From Streptomyces sp. MP131-18 (GTDB lineage Bacteria > Actinomycetota > Actinomycetes > Streptomycetales > Streptomycetaceae), in the NCBI RefSeq assembly GCF_001984575.1, contig NZ_LZNS01000001.1:5264664-5297413 (forward strand): 32,750 nt of DNA, read 5' to 3'. The notes below the pieces were generated by a model, which worked only from the letters and a program-made list of their open reading frames with translations, was not told the origin of the DNA and did not search any database. Positions 7,405 through 15,620 of this stretch are shown here, in pieces. The position numbers were made by a program, and so were the translations under genes. Each line of letters begins with the position of its first letter. The stretch's first letter is position 1.

Positions 7405-8302
7405 CGCCGCCGGGCTCGGGCGGCGCCGGGCGGCGGCGTTCGTCGCCCCGGCGCTGCTGCTCATCGCCGGGTTCCTCGTCCTCCCCGCCCTGTGGACGGT
7501 CTACCTCGGCGCGACCGACTACCGGCTGACCGGGCTCGCCGCCGCCGAGCCGGAGTTCACCGGCCTCGACAACGTGCGGCGGGCCCTGGACGAGGACAGT
7601 TTCACCCACTCGCTCGGCCTCACGCTCCAGTTCGTCGTCGGCTCCGCCGTGCTCGGCCAGGCCGTGCTCGGCTTCGCCATCGCCTGGCTGCTGCGCGGGC
7701 GGCGCGGCGTGCTGCGGCGGCTGGTCGAGGCGCTGGTGCTGCTGGCGTGGATCCTGCCCGGCTCGGTCGTCGCGTTCCTGTGGATCGCGCTGCTCGACCG
7801 GAACGACGGCACGCTCAACGGGCTGCTCGGCACGCCCGGCACCGCCTGGCTGGTCGAGCACCCGATGGCCTCGATCATCGTCTTCAACATCTGGCGCGGC
7901 ACCGCGTTCTCGATGATGCTGTACGCCGCCGCGCTCGGCACCGTCTCGCCGACCCAGCTGGAGACGGCGCGGCTGGCCGGGGCCTCGGGGTGGCAGCAGC
8001 TGCGGGACGTGGTGTTCCCCGCGATCCGCGGGCACGTGCTGACCAACCTGCTGCTGATCAGCCTGTGGACGTTCAACGACTTCACCCCGTTCCTCCTGAC
8101 CGGCGGCGGGCCGTCGGACGAGACCGAGATCATGCCCGTGTTCATCTACAAAACGGCGCTGTTCAACGGCGAACTCGGCTACGGCGCGGCCCTGTCGGTG
8201 CTGATGCTGCTGGTCAACCTCGTGATCGCGCTGGTCTACGTGCGACTGCTGCGGCAGCGCGCCCGACCGGCGAAGGCGGCGGAACGGGGGGCCGAACGGT
8301 GA
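7394..8302 (+). CDS. Sugar ABC transporter permease (MalF/UgpA type)
   Basis: A 302-residue inner-membrane permease with about six hydrophobic segments, starting with FVAPALLLIAGFLVLPALWTV. The binding-protein-dependent permease (EAA) loop that docks the ATPase is ETARLAGASGWQQLRDVVFP near residues 190-210. I chose GTG at 7394 because GGAGAGG at 7378-7384 is 9 nt upstream; a TTG at 7385 directly abuts that site. The gene overlaps the end of the binding-protein gene by 11 nt and its own stop overlaps the next start (GTGA), so it is translationally coupled. Confidence 0.93.
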   Translation: MPTDAAGLGRRRAAAFVAPALLLIAGFLVLPALWTVYLGATDYRLTGLAAAEPEFTGLDNVRRALDEDSFTHSLGLTLQFVVGSAVLGQAVLGFAIAWLLRGRRGVLRRLVEALVLLAWILPGSVVAFLWIALLDRNDGTLNGLLGTPGTAWLVEHPMASIIVFNIWRGTAFSMMLYAAALGTVSPTQLETARLAGASGWQQLRDVVFPAIRGHVLTNLLLISLWTFNDFTPFLLTGGGPSDETEIMPVFIYKTALFNGELGYGAALSVLMLLVNLVIALVYVRLLRQRARPAKAAERGAER

Positions 8303-9120
8303 CGCCCGCGCGCGCCGTCCGGGTCGTCGTCCGCTACACCTTCGTGTGCGCCGTCCTCGGCTTCTTCACCCTGCCGCTGCTGTGGCTGGCGTTCGCGCCT
8401 TTCGACCGCGACCCGTCCATCGCCGCCTCGCTGCCTCAGTTCACGCTTCACAACTTCCGCGAACTCCTGGACAACGAGCAGGCGCTGCGCTCGCTGCGCA
8501 ACTCGCTGGTCCTGGCCGCGGGCACCGGCGGCATCGTCGTGACGCTGGCCGCCGCCGCGGCCTACGCACTCAGCCGCGTGCGGCTGCCGGGCCGCGACGG
8601 GCTGCTGTACGCGCTGCTGCTGCTGTCCTCGATCGTCACCGGCACGGCGGCCATGGTGCCGCTGTTCAACCTGGCCTACGAACTCGACCTCATCGACTCG
8701 CAGCTCGGCGTCATCCTCGTGCTGTCCGGCGGGCTGCTGCCCAGCGCCATCTTCATCCTCAAGGACTTCACCGACACCACGCCCCGCTCCTACGAGGAGT
8801 CCGCGCGGGTCTTCGGCGCCTCGCCGCTCCAGATCGTCGCCCACATCGTCGTCCCGCTGATCCGCCCGGGCCTGGCCACCATCGCGGTGTGGTCCGTCGC
8901 CCAGGTGTGGGGCAACTTCCTGATCCCGTTCCTGCTGCTGCGTTCCCCGGAGAAGTCCCCGGCGGCGGTGGTGATGTACACGTTCTACACCGAGGGCGGG
9001 CAGCCGGACCTGGCGCTGATCTCCACCTTCTCCCTGCTCTACTCGCTGCCGGTCGTCGTGATGTTCCTCTTCGTCTCGTCCCGGTACGGATTCCGGTTCC
9101 ACGGAGGGATCAAGCACTGA
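8299..9120 (+). CDS. Sugar ABC transporter permease (MalG/UgpE type)
   Basis: A 273-residue second permease starting with GTG at 8299, overlapping the previous stop by 4 nt. Hydrophobic helices start at about residue 12 (YTFVCAVLGFFTLPLLWLAF). The EAA loop SYEESARVFGASPLQIVAHI is typical of the MalG/UgpE half of a heterodimeric channel. The C-terminus SSRYGFRFHGGIKH is characteristic of this subfamily in actinomycetes. Its TGA shares one base with the ATG of the ATPase gene (TGATG), so all four transporter genes are in one translation-coupled unit. Confidence 0.93.
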   Translation: MTPARAVRVVVRYTFVCAVLGFFTLPLLWLAFAPFDRDPSIAASLPQFTLHNFRELLDNEQALRSLRNSLVLAAGTGGIVVTLAAAAAYALSRVRLPGRDGLLYALLLLSSIVTGTAAMVPLFNLAYELDLIDSQLGVILVLSGGLLPSAIFILKDFTDTTPRSYEESARVFGASPLQIVAHIVVPLIRPGLATIAVWSVAQVWGNFLIPFLLLRSPEKSPAAVVMYTFYTEGGQPDLALISTFSLLYSLPVVVMFLFVSSRYGFRFHGGIKH

Positions 9121-10208
9121 TGGCTGCGATCGAACTGGCCGCGCTCTCCAAGGTCTACCCCGGCGGGGTCACCGCGCTGGACGCCGTGGACCTGACCATC
9201 GCCGACGGGGAGTTCTTCGCCCTGCTCGGCCCCTCCGGCTGCGGCAAGACGACCCTGCTGCGCACCATCGCAGGTCTTGAGGAGGCCACCGGCGGCGCGG
9301 TGCGCATCGGGGGCGACGACGTCACGGCGCTGCCGCCGGGGCGGCGGGACGTCGCCATGGTCTTCCAGGACTACGCCCTCTTCCCGCACATGTCCGTCTC
9401 CGACAACATCGCCTATCCGCTGCGCATCAAGAAGGTCGCGGGAGCCGAGCGGCGCGCGAAAGCGGCCGAGACCGCGGGGGCGCTGGGCCTCGGCGGGCTG
9501 CTGGAGCGCCGCCCGGGGCAGCTGTCCGGCGGCCAGCAGCAGCGCGTCGCGCTGGCCCGCGCGATGGCGTACCGGCCGCGCGCGTTCCTGCTGGACGAGC
9601 CGCTGTCCAACCTGGACGCGCGGATGCGTCTTGAGGCGCGCACGTTCCTCAAGCGGCTCCAGCGCGAGCTGCGTGTGACCTGCGTGTTCGTGACGCACGA
9701 CCAGGCGGAGGCGCTGGCGCTCGCCGACCGGATCGCGGTGCTGGACGACGGGCGGGTGCGGCAGATCGGCACCCCGGCCGAGGTGTTCCGGCGGCCCGCC
9801 AACACGTTCGTCGCCTCGTTCATCGGCTCCACCCCCATGAACCTGCTGGACGGCGTCGTCACCGGCGACGGCCGCGTCGGCGTCGGCGGGGTGCCGCTGC
9901 CGGCGGGGGAGCACGGGCTGCCGGACGGGGAACGGGTCACGTTCGCCGTGCGGCCCGAGTACCTGGGGTACGGCACCGAGCCGGTGCCCGGGGCCCTGCC
10001 GGGCCGCGTCACCGTCGTGGAGAACCTGGGCAGCGCCCAGCTGGTCACGCTCGACGGGGACGCGGGCTCCGTGCAGGTCGTCGTGGACGAGGACGTCCCG
10101 GTCCCCCTCGGCGCCACGGGCTACGCGGCCCCGCGCCCCGAACGGGTGCTGCTGTACCGCCGCGACGGCGAACTGGCCGCGCCGGAGGCGCCTCATGCGG
10201 GGGCGTAG
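9120..10208 (+). CDS. ABC transporter ATP-binding protein (UgpC/MsmK/MalK type)
   Basis: A 362-residue ATPase energising the upstream permeases. Walker A is GPSGCGKT (residues 37-44), the Q-loop FQDYALFPH has Gln83, the signature is LSGGQQQR (135 onward), Walker B is FLLDE (156-160), and the switch His193 lies in VTHDQ. The second half has the TOBE/MalK regulatory fold (FIGSTPMNLLDG, then VRPEYLG). In Streptomyces one MsiK ATPase usually serves many sugar importers, whereas this operon has its own dedicated ATPase. The 3' end overlaps the convergent reductase-family gene by 16 nt, so transcripts from the two genes would be complementary there. Confidence 0.95.
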   Translation: MAAIELAALSKVYPGGVTALDAVDLTIADGEFFALLGPSGCGKTTLLRTIAGLEEATGGAVRIGGDDVTALPPGRRDVAMVFQDYALFPHMSVSDNIAYPLRIKKVAGAERRAKAAETAGALGLGGLLERRPGQLSGGQQQRVALARAMAYRPRAFLLDEPLSNLDARMRLEARTFLKRLQRELRVTCVFVTHDQAEALALADRIAVLDDGRVRQIGTPAEVFRRPANTFVASFIGSTPMNLLDGVVTGDGRVGVGGVPLPAGEHGLPDGERVTFAVRPEYLGYGTEPVPGALPGRVTVVENLGSAQLVTLDGDAGSVQVVVDEDVPVPLGATGYAAPRPERVLLYRRDGELAAPEAPHAGA

Positions 10209-10780
10209 GTGGTCACCGTCACCCCGTTGTCGAAGATCTGGCGGTCCTCGGGGGCGAAGCGGGTGGGGGTGAAGGCCGTGTCGAAGGCGGGGATGCCGCT
10301 GCCGGCCACGACCGGATAGGACTTGATCACCAGCCGGTCGATCTCGGGCAGCAGCGTGCCGGCGAGCTTGCCGCCGCCGCACAGCCAGATGTCCAGGCCG
10401 TCCTGGCCCTTGAGGTCGCGCACCAGCCGAAGCGGGTCCCCGGGCACGACGGTGACGTCCGGGGACGGCGCCCGGCCGAGGCTGCGGGAGACGACGTACT
10501 GCTTCAGGTGGCCGTACGGGCTGCCGATGCCCTCGGCCAGCGCCGGCTGGTAGGAGCCAAGACCCATGATGACGGTGTCGAAGCGGCGGTTGGGCGTGTC
10601 CGTCAGCCCGAAGGCGGCGCGTGCGACGGTGGGGATCGTCTCCGGGTACCGCTCGTTCATCGCCGCCGAGTAGGCCGCGGCCTGCTCCGGCGTGCCGGTG
10701 GGGTAGAAGTCGAATTCGCCGCCGGGCCCGGCGATGCGGCCGTCGAGCGTGACGGCGACGTAGTAGACGAGCTTTCGCAT
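10193..10780 (-). CDS. Dihydrofolate reductase family protein (RibD C-terminal type)
   Basis: A 195-residue protein of the DHFR/RibD reductase fold. It begins MRKLVYYVAVTLDGRIAGPGG, the first strand and loop of the family. Later motifs are VIMGLGSYQPAL, YVVSRSLG and IWLCGGGKLAGTLL (NADPH-binding glycine-rich region). These actinobacterial proteins are distinct from housekeeping FolA and their substrates are mostly unknown. ATG at 10780 has GGAG 8 nt upstream. It is divergent from the TetR gene across a 62-bp symmetric operator-like region, so it is probably that regulator's target. Its end overlaps the ABC ATPase gene by 16 nt. Confidence 0.92.
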   Translation of the reverse strand: MRKLVYYVAVTLDGRIAGPGGEFDFYPTGTPEQAAAYSAAMNERYPETIPTVARAAFGLTDTPNRRFDTVIMGLGSYQPALAEGIGSPYGHLKQYVVSRSLGRAPSPDVTVVPGDPLRLVRDLKGQDGLDIWLCGGGKLAGTLLPEIDRLVIKSYPVVAGSGIPAFDTAFTPTRFAPEDRQIFDNGVTVTTYAPA

Positions 10781-10785
10781 ATCAG

Positions 10786-10847
10786 ATCACTCCAGTTGTA
10801 GTACTCTGCTTGTGCCGGTTGGACCGTAGTACTACATCTGGAGTGGT
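10786..10847. promoter_or_regulatory. Large inverted repeat between divergent DHFR-family and tetR genes (probable TetR operator)
   Basis: Arms of 20 bp at 10786-10805 and 10828-10847 match at 18 of 20 positions when one is reverse-complemented, around a 22-bp centre. The inner parts contain the core GTAGTACT (10798-10805), and at 10826-10835 the perfect 10-bp palindrome GTAGTACTAC. The core centres are 28 bp apart. The outer parts of the arms contain the two facing GGAGT ribosome-binding sites, which accounts for some of the symmetry. A dimeric TetR regulator binding both cores would repress both genes. Confidence 0.75.
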
Positions 10848-10851
10848 GTCA

Positions 10852-11445
10852 ATGGTGCGTCGCAACGACCAGCGCAGGGCCGCGCTCACCGACGCGGCGA
10901 TCGAGGCGCTGGCGGAACGGGGGGCGCGCGGGCTGACGTTCCGCGCCGTCGACGAAACGGCCGGACTGCCGCCCGGCACGGCGTCCAACTACTTCACCGA
11001 CCGCGACGACCTGCTGATCCAGACCGGGCGGCGCGTGTACGAGCGGCTCGATCCGGGCGAGGAGGTGCTGCGCGAGGCCAGGTCCGGCGTTCAGGACAAG
11101 GACAAGTACCTCGCGCTCATGCGGGAGGTGGTGGGGCGCGTCAGCGGGTTCCGCAGTGGCTCCCTGGCCCTGCTCGAACTGCGCCTGGAGGCCACCCGCC
11201 GCCCCGGGCTGCGCGCGCTGCTCACCGAACGGGTCAGGGCCGACGTCGAGACGAACGTCGAGGCGCACGCCGCCTCAGGACTCCCCGGCGACGCGGTCGC
11301 GGTGAAGCTGCTGATCCTCACGCTCAACTGGCTCATCGTCGAACAGCTGACCCTCCCCGGGGTGTACGACGAGGAGGAGCGCGCTCAGCTGGTGGAGCAG
11401 GCGGTGGAGCGCCTGGTGCGGGAGCCCTCCGGGGGCGGAAGCTAG
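10852..11445 (+). CDS. TetR-family transcriptional regulator
   Basis: A 197-residue repressor with an N-terminal TetR HTH at about residues 10-55 (AALTDAAIEALAERGARGLT, then GTASNYFTDRDDLL) and a C-terminal all-helical ligand domain. PPGTASNYFTDRDDLL is the recognition helix region. I chose ATG at 10852 because GGAG (10840-10843) lies 8 nt upstream; GTG at 10810 would place the N-terminus inside the operator. It is divergent from the reductase-family gene and probably controls both through the intervening inverted repeat. It converges on the MFS remnant. Confidence 0.93.
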   Translation: MVRRNDQRRAALTDAAIEALAERGARGLTFRAVDETAGLPPGTASNYFTDRDDLLIQTGRRVYERLDPGEEVLREARSGVQDKDKYLALMREVVGRVSGFRSGSLALLELRLEATRRPGLRALLTERVRADVETNVEAHAASGLPGDAVAVKLLILTLNWLIVEQLTLPGVYDEEERAQLVEQAVERLVREPSGGGS

Positions 11446-11476
11446 CGTTCGGCCGGGTGCTGCCGAGCGTGTCGGA

Positions 11477-11933
11477 TCAGCTCGGGGCGTCGCCCGGGCG
11501 GAGTCCGGGGAGCGCGGGGAAAGCGACCGCCCGGCGGCGCGCCCGCGCGTCGGGGAAGACCCGGCCCACGAGGGCGAGCGCGGCGGGTGCGGCCGGCGCG
11601 GCCCCCGCCCCCTGCACGAAGCGGGCGGCCACCATCGTCGCGAACCCCGTGGCCAGCCCGGCCCACGCCGAACCGGCCGCGAACACCGCCGTGCCGATCA
11701 CGAACGTCCGGCGGTGCCCCGCGGTGTCGCCCAGCCGCCCGCCGAACAGCAGCAGCCCGCACAGCGACACCGGGTACGCGCCGCAGACCAGGGCCAGCCG
11801 TTCCGCGTCGAGGTCGAGGGGCCGGCCCACGGACGGCAGCGCGACGTTGAGCACCATCATCGCCATCATCAGCGCGATCTGGACCGCGGCCAGCAGTGGG
11901 AACGCCCACCGCGCCGCGCGTGCCCCACCGTTC
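11477..11933 (-). pseudogene. MFS transporter fragment (N-terminal third only)
   Basis: On the minus strand this frame encodes the first four transmembrane segments of a drug-efflux type MFS protein: LLAAVQIALMMAMMVLNVALP, then the A-motif LLFGGRLGDTAGHRRTFVIG, and AARFVQGAGAAPAAPAALAL (motif C-like). It ends at TGA 11477-11479 after about 150 residues, whereas full MFS transporters have 400 or more. The frame also has no convincing ATG/GTG start: it reads straight back into the antiporter gene with no ribosome-binding site near 11933. Both ends are therefore damaged. It lies 32 bp from the convergent tetR stop. Confidence 0.75.
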
Positions 11934-13206
11934 AGGCCGGCGGTCCCGACGTGTCCGCCGATGCCTCGGTGGCGCGGGCGTGGGCCCGGCCGCGCAGGCT
12001 CAGCAGGACGGAGGCACACAGCGCGGAGAGCACGGAGCCGAGCAGGACGGCCACCTTGACGTGCTCCTCCAGCTGCGGCGCCTCCGTGAAGGCCAGCTCG
12101 GCGATCAGCAGCGACACGGTGAAGCCGATCCCGGCGAGCATCGCACCGCCGAGCACGTCCGGCCAGGTCAGCGACGGGTGCAGCCGCGCCTTGGTGAAGC
12201 GCGCGGTCAGCCAGGTGGCGCCGAAGATGCCGATCACCTTCCCCACGAGCAGGCCGAGCGTCACGCCCAGCGCCTCCGGCTCGTGCACCATGTCGGCGAA
12301 CGTGTCGCCCGAGACCTCGACCCCCGCCGCGAACAGTGCGAACAGCGGCACGGCGACCGCTGCGGAGAAGGGGTGGACGATGTCCTCGACGCGCTCGGCC
12401 GGCGACTCCTTCTCCAGCGGCCCGGTCGTGCTGCGCAGCAGCATGCCGATCGCCACGCCCGCGATGGTCGCGTGCACGCCGCTGTTGTACATGAGCGCCC
12501 AGATCGTCAGGGCCAGCGGCACGTACAGGTACCAGCCGTGCACACCCCTGCGGTGCAGCTGGTGGAAGAGGACGAGCCCGGCGAGGGCGCCGAGCAGGGC
12601 CCACAGGTTGAGCCCCGAGGTGAAGAAGATCGCGATGACGATGATCGCGATGAGGTCGTCGACGATGGCCAGCGTCAGCAGGAACGTGCGCAGCGCGCCC
12701 GGCAGGCGGCGGCCGACGACGGCCAGCACGCCGAGCGCGAACGCGATGTCGGTGGCCATCGGCACCGCCCAGCCGCCCATGTCGCCGTCGCCCACACCCA
12801 CGACGGCGACGTAGACAAGCGCGGGCACGGCCATGCCGCCGACCGCGGCGATGACCGGCAGCAGCGCGGCGGCCGGCCGGCGCAGTTCGCCGACGGTCAG
12901 CTCGCGTTTCAGCTCGATGCCGGCGATGAAGAAGAAGATCGCGAGCAGCCCGTCCGAGGCCCAGTGCCCGACCGACAGCTCCAGGCCGAGGGCGGGAATG
13001 TCCAGGTGGTGGTCGCGCAGCGACAGGTAGTCGTCGGCGATCGGCGAGTTGGCCAGGAACAGGGCGAGGGCCGCGGCGATCAGGAGCATCACCCCGCCCG
13101 TGACCTCGAGGCGCAGAAACTCCGCGACGGAGCGGCGGTTGCGCTCCTCCTCGACGTTCGGGTCCCTGGCCGGGCGGAAGGAAGGCAGGGAAGGACGCGA
13201 CGCCAT
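11932..13206 (-). CDS. nhaA: Na+/H+ antiporter NhaA
   Basis: A 424-residue integral membrane antiporter exchanging cytoplasmic Na+ (or Li+) for external H+. The hallmark unwound-helix motif PMATDIAFALG contains Asp153. AIVDDLIAIIVIA contains Asp183-Asp184. The 30-31 residue spacing equals that of Asp133 and Asp163/Asp164 in the E. coli protein. Other family segments are FFFIAGIELKREL, GVHATIAGVAIGM and GGAMLAGIGFTVSLLI. ATG at 13206 is used (MASRPSLP, with AAAGG about 8 nt upstream); an earlier in-frame start at 13236 would add ten residues. With the adjacent potassium-uptake genes it forms an ion-homeostasis cluster. Confidence 0.95.
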   Translation of the reverse strand: MASRPSLPSFRPARDPNVEEERNRRSVAEFLRLEVTGGVMLLIAAALALFLANSPIADDYLSLRDHHLDIPALGLELSVGHWASDGLLAIFFFIAGIELKRELTVGELRRPAAALLPVIAAVGGMAVPALVYVAVVGVGDGDMGGWAVPMATDIAFALGVLAVVGRRLPGALRTFLLTLAIVDDLIAIIVIAIFFTSGLNLWALLGALAGLVLFHQLHRRGVHGWYLYVPLALTIWALMYNSGVHATIAGVAIGMLLRSTTGPLEKESPAERVEDIVHPFSAAVAVPLFALFAAGVEVSGDTFADMVHEPEALGVTLGLLVGKVIGIFGATWLTARFTKARLHPSLTWPDVLGGAMLAGIGFTVSLLIAELAFTEAPQLEEHVKVAVLLGSVLSALCASVLLSLRGRAHARATEASADTSGPPA

Positions 13207-13291
13207 GAAGAAGACCTTTCGGGCTGGAACGGACAAACGGCAGCATTTGCCGACCAGACTTCCCGGCGCACCACAGGTCAGACGTGCTCGC

Positions 13292-13308
13292 CTTGACGCT
13301 GTCTTGAC
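13292..13308. promoter_or_regulatory. CTTGAC direct repeats upstream of nhaA
   Basis: Two CTTGAC copies (13292-13297 and 13303-13308), 11 bp apart and so on about the same helix face, lie in the 138-bp gap between the nhaA start and the trkA stop. They could be an activator or repressor site for nhaA. TTGAC also resembles a -35 element, but on the strand facing away from nhaA. Confidence 0.2.
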
Positions 13309-13344
13309 ACCGTACCCGCAAAAGTCCAGATATTCACTCGCGTC

Positions 13345-14070
13345 TCAGCTGAGATCGGTGAACGCCTCCACGGCCCGCGTCTTCCCCGTCACGATGATCA
13401 CATCGCCCTGTTCCACCACCGTCTCGGCCGTCGCGTGCGTGAAGTCCTGCCCCGGCCGCTTGATCCCGACGACCGTCACACCGTGCTTGGTGCGCACCGC
13501 GCTGACGCCCAGCGGCACCCCGGTCGCCACCTCCGGCGCCACCGTCTTGACTAGGGCGTAGCCGTCGTCGAACTCGATGAAGTCCAGCATCCGGCCGGTC
13601 ACCAGATGGGCCACCCGCTCGCCCATCTCGTACTCGGGCAGCACCACGTGGTGGGCGCCGAGCCGCTCCAGAATCCGGCCGTGCTGGCGGCTGATCGCCT
13701 TGGCCCAGATGTTCGGTACGCCGTCGTCCAGCAGGTTCCCCGTGACGAGCATGCTGGCCTCGATGTTCGTGCCGATCGCCACCACCGCCGTGGTGAACTC
13801 GTGCACGCCCAGCTGCCGCAGCACCTCGGCGTCTGTGCAGTCGGCCACCGCGACGTGGGTGAGGGCGTCGCTGTGCTGCTGAACGATGCGTTCATCGTCG
13901 TCGACGCCCAGCACCTCCCAGCCGCGGCGCATCAGCTCCTCGGCCAGGGAACTGCCGAACCGGCCCAGGCCGATCACGGCGATCCGCTGGTCACGGGTGT
14001 CGCGCTGCGCGTAGGTCTGGGCGAGGCGTTTGCCGCGCCGGCGGCGCAGCGAGTGCAGATGGTTGCTCAT
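13345..14070 (-). CDS. trkA: TrkA/KtrA-type potassium channel regulatory subunit
   Basis: A 241-residue cytoplasmic RCK protein. The RCK_N Rossmann fold starts at about residue 29 (RIAVIGLGRFGSSLAEEL), with nucleotide-binding glycines GLGRFG (34-39) and the acidic strand end VLGVDDDE. Then come ADCTDAEVLRQLGV and VAIGTNIEASMLVT. RCK_C (TrkA-C) covers about 160-241 (TGVPLGVSAVRTKHGVTVVG, then GDVIIVTGK). NAD(H) or ATP/ADP binding by such rings gates the partner channel. The ATG lies 2 nt after the stop of the trkH-like gene, so the two form an operon and one complex. Confidence 0.93.
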   Translation of the reverse strand: MSNHLHSLRRRRGKRLAQTYAQRDTRDQRIAVIGLGRFGSSLAEELMRRGWEVLGVDDDERIVQQHSDALTHVAVADCTDAEVLRQLGVHEFTTAVVAIGTNIEASMLVTGNLLDDGVPNIWAKAISRQHGRILERLGAHHVVLPEYEMGERVAHLVTGRMLDFIEFDDGYALVKTVAPEVATGVPLGVSAVRTKHGVTVVGIKRPGQDFTHATAETVVEQGDVIIVTGKTRAVEAFTDLS

Positions 14071-14072
14071 GA

Positions 14073-15443
14073 TTATCCAATGATGGGGCGCTCTTCCGCG
14101 AGCTGGTAGCGGCGGGTGCGTTCGCGCAGGGCCAGGGCCGAGACGAGGGTGATCGGGCCCACCCGCCCGATGAACATGAGGACGATGATGATGAGCTGGG
14201 CCGGCCCCGGCAGCTCCTGGGTCAGCCCGGTGGTCATGCCCACGGTGCTGAACACCGACACCGTCTCGAAGAGCACGAGGTCGGTGCGGGCGTCCACCAT
14301 GGCCAGCAGCGCGATCGTCGCCGCGATCACCACGCCCACGCCGAGCAACGCCACCGTCAGCGCCTGCCGCAGCACGTGCGGCGCGAGCTTGCGGCGGAAG
14401 ACCCCGGAGGTCGGCTCGCCGCGGACCTCGGCCAGGATCGCGACGCCCAGCACCGCGAAGGTGGTGACCTTGATGCCGCCGGCCGTGCCCGCGCTGCCGC
14501 CGCCGATGAACATGAGCACATTGGTGCCCAGCAGCGTCGCCGGCTCCATCGCGGCGATGTCGGTGGCGTTGAACCCGGCGGTGCGGCTGACCGCCGAGTG
14601 GAAGAACGCGCCCAGCACCTTGTCGACCGTGTCCATCGGCCCGAAAGTGCTCTCGTTGGACCACTCGAGCCCCAGCGTCAGCAGGAATCCCACGAGCAGC
14701 AGCGCCCCGGAGACGATGAGCGTCAGTTTCAGGTGCAGCGACCAGACGCGCGACCGCCCGGTGCGGCGGCGCGCGCGGTGGCGCAGCAGCTCGATGATCA
14801 CCGGGAAGCCGAGGCCGCCGAGGATCACCGCGACCGCCACGGGCGCGAGCACCCACGGGTCGCCCGCATAGGCCATCATATTGTCCGAACGCAGCCCGTG
14901 CCCCGAGTTGTTGAAGGCCGCGACCGCGTGGAAGACGCCGTGGTAGAGGGCCCGGCCGAACGGCTCGCCGTGGCCGAGTGCGAAGCGCAGCGTGAGGATC
15001 GTCGCGGTCACCGACTCCACGACGAGCGTGATCAGCCCCACCCGCAGCAGGACACCCCGGACGTCACCGATGCCGATTTTCGTCTCGGCCTGCGCGTGCA
15101 GCGTCATCCGCAGCCGCAGCTTGCCCGCGACGAGCAGCGCGAGCAGCGAGGCCAGCGTCATGATCCCGAAACCGCCGGCCTGGACCAGCAGCAGCGTCAC
15201 GCCCTCGCCGAAGCCGCTCCAGTAGGTGCCGGGGTCCACCACCGGCAGGCCCGTCACGCACACCGCGGCCGTCGCGGTGAACAGCGCGGTCAGCAGTCCC
15301 GGCGAGGTGCCGTCCGCCGTGGCGAGCGGCAGGGCCAGCAGGGTAGTGCCGATGACGACGGCCGCGGCGAACGCGGTGGCCACCACGCGCGCCGGGTGGA
15401 TGTCGCTGATCGTCCGGCCCATGGGGGCCAAGAGGGGCGCCAC
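14073..15443 (-). CDS. TrkH/KtrB-type potassium transporter, membrane subunit
   Basis: A 456-residue potassium-translocating subunit of the SKT superfamily with four pore-loop repeats. The pore signatures are visible: AVCVTGLPVVD, AVAAFNNSGHGLR, AVSRTAGFNATD and VFSTVGMTTGL, with a conserved glycine in each filter. FIGGGSAGTAGGIKVTT is the intramembrane loop that gates these channels. The C-terminus FIGRVGPITLVSAL is typical. The start is uncertain: GTG at 15443 or ATG at 15422, neither with a strong ribosome-binding site. The TrkA-like regulator is encoded immediately downstream. Confidence 0.93.
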   Translation of the reverse strand: MAPLLAPMGRTISDIHPARVVATAFAAAVVIGTTLLALPLATADGTSPGLLTALFTATAAVCVTGLPVVDPGTYWSGFGEGVTLLLVQAGGFGIMTLASLLALLVAGKLRLRMTLHAQAETKIGIGDVRGVLLRVGLITLVVESVTATILTLRFALGHGEPFGRALYHGVFHAVAAFNNSGHGLRSDNMMAYAGDPWVLAPVAVAVILGGLGFPVIIELLRHRARRRTGRSRVWSLHLKLTLIVSGALLLVGFLLTLGLEWSNESTFGPMDTVDKVLGAFFHSAVSRTAGFNATDIAAMEPATLLGTNVLMFIGGGSAGTAGGIKVTTFAVLGVAILAEVRGEPTSGVFRRKLAPHVLRQALTVALLGVGVVIAATIALLAMVDARTDLVLFETVSVFSTVGMTTGLTQELPGPAQLIIIVLMFIGRVGPITLVSALALRERTRRYQLAEERPIIG

Positions 15444-15620
15444 GTCGATCGCCGTTCCGTTCTGTCCGGTCGTGGTCCGCCCGGTCGGGGCCGGACCGAC
15501 AACCGGCCCACCCTAACGCCGCCCTGGCATCCGCCCCCGGTTTCTTAACGCGCTCCTGGCGCTCGGCGCCGCCCGGCGGAACCGGGGGCCCCGCCCGTGC
15601 GTGAGGTATAGGGACAACCG

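Noticed and set aside
11457..12059. 200-codon plus-strand frame opposite the MFS remnant and nhaA end
   Set aside because: Arg/Pro/Ala/Ser-rich shadow without any domain, while the minus strand encodes recognisable transporter sequence.
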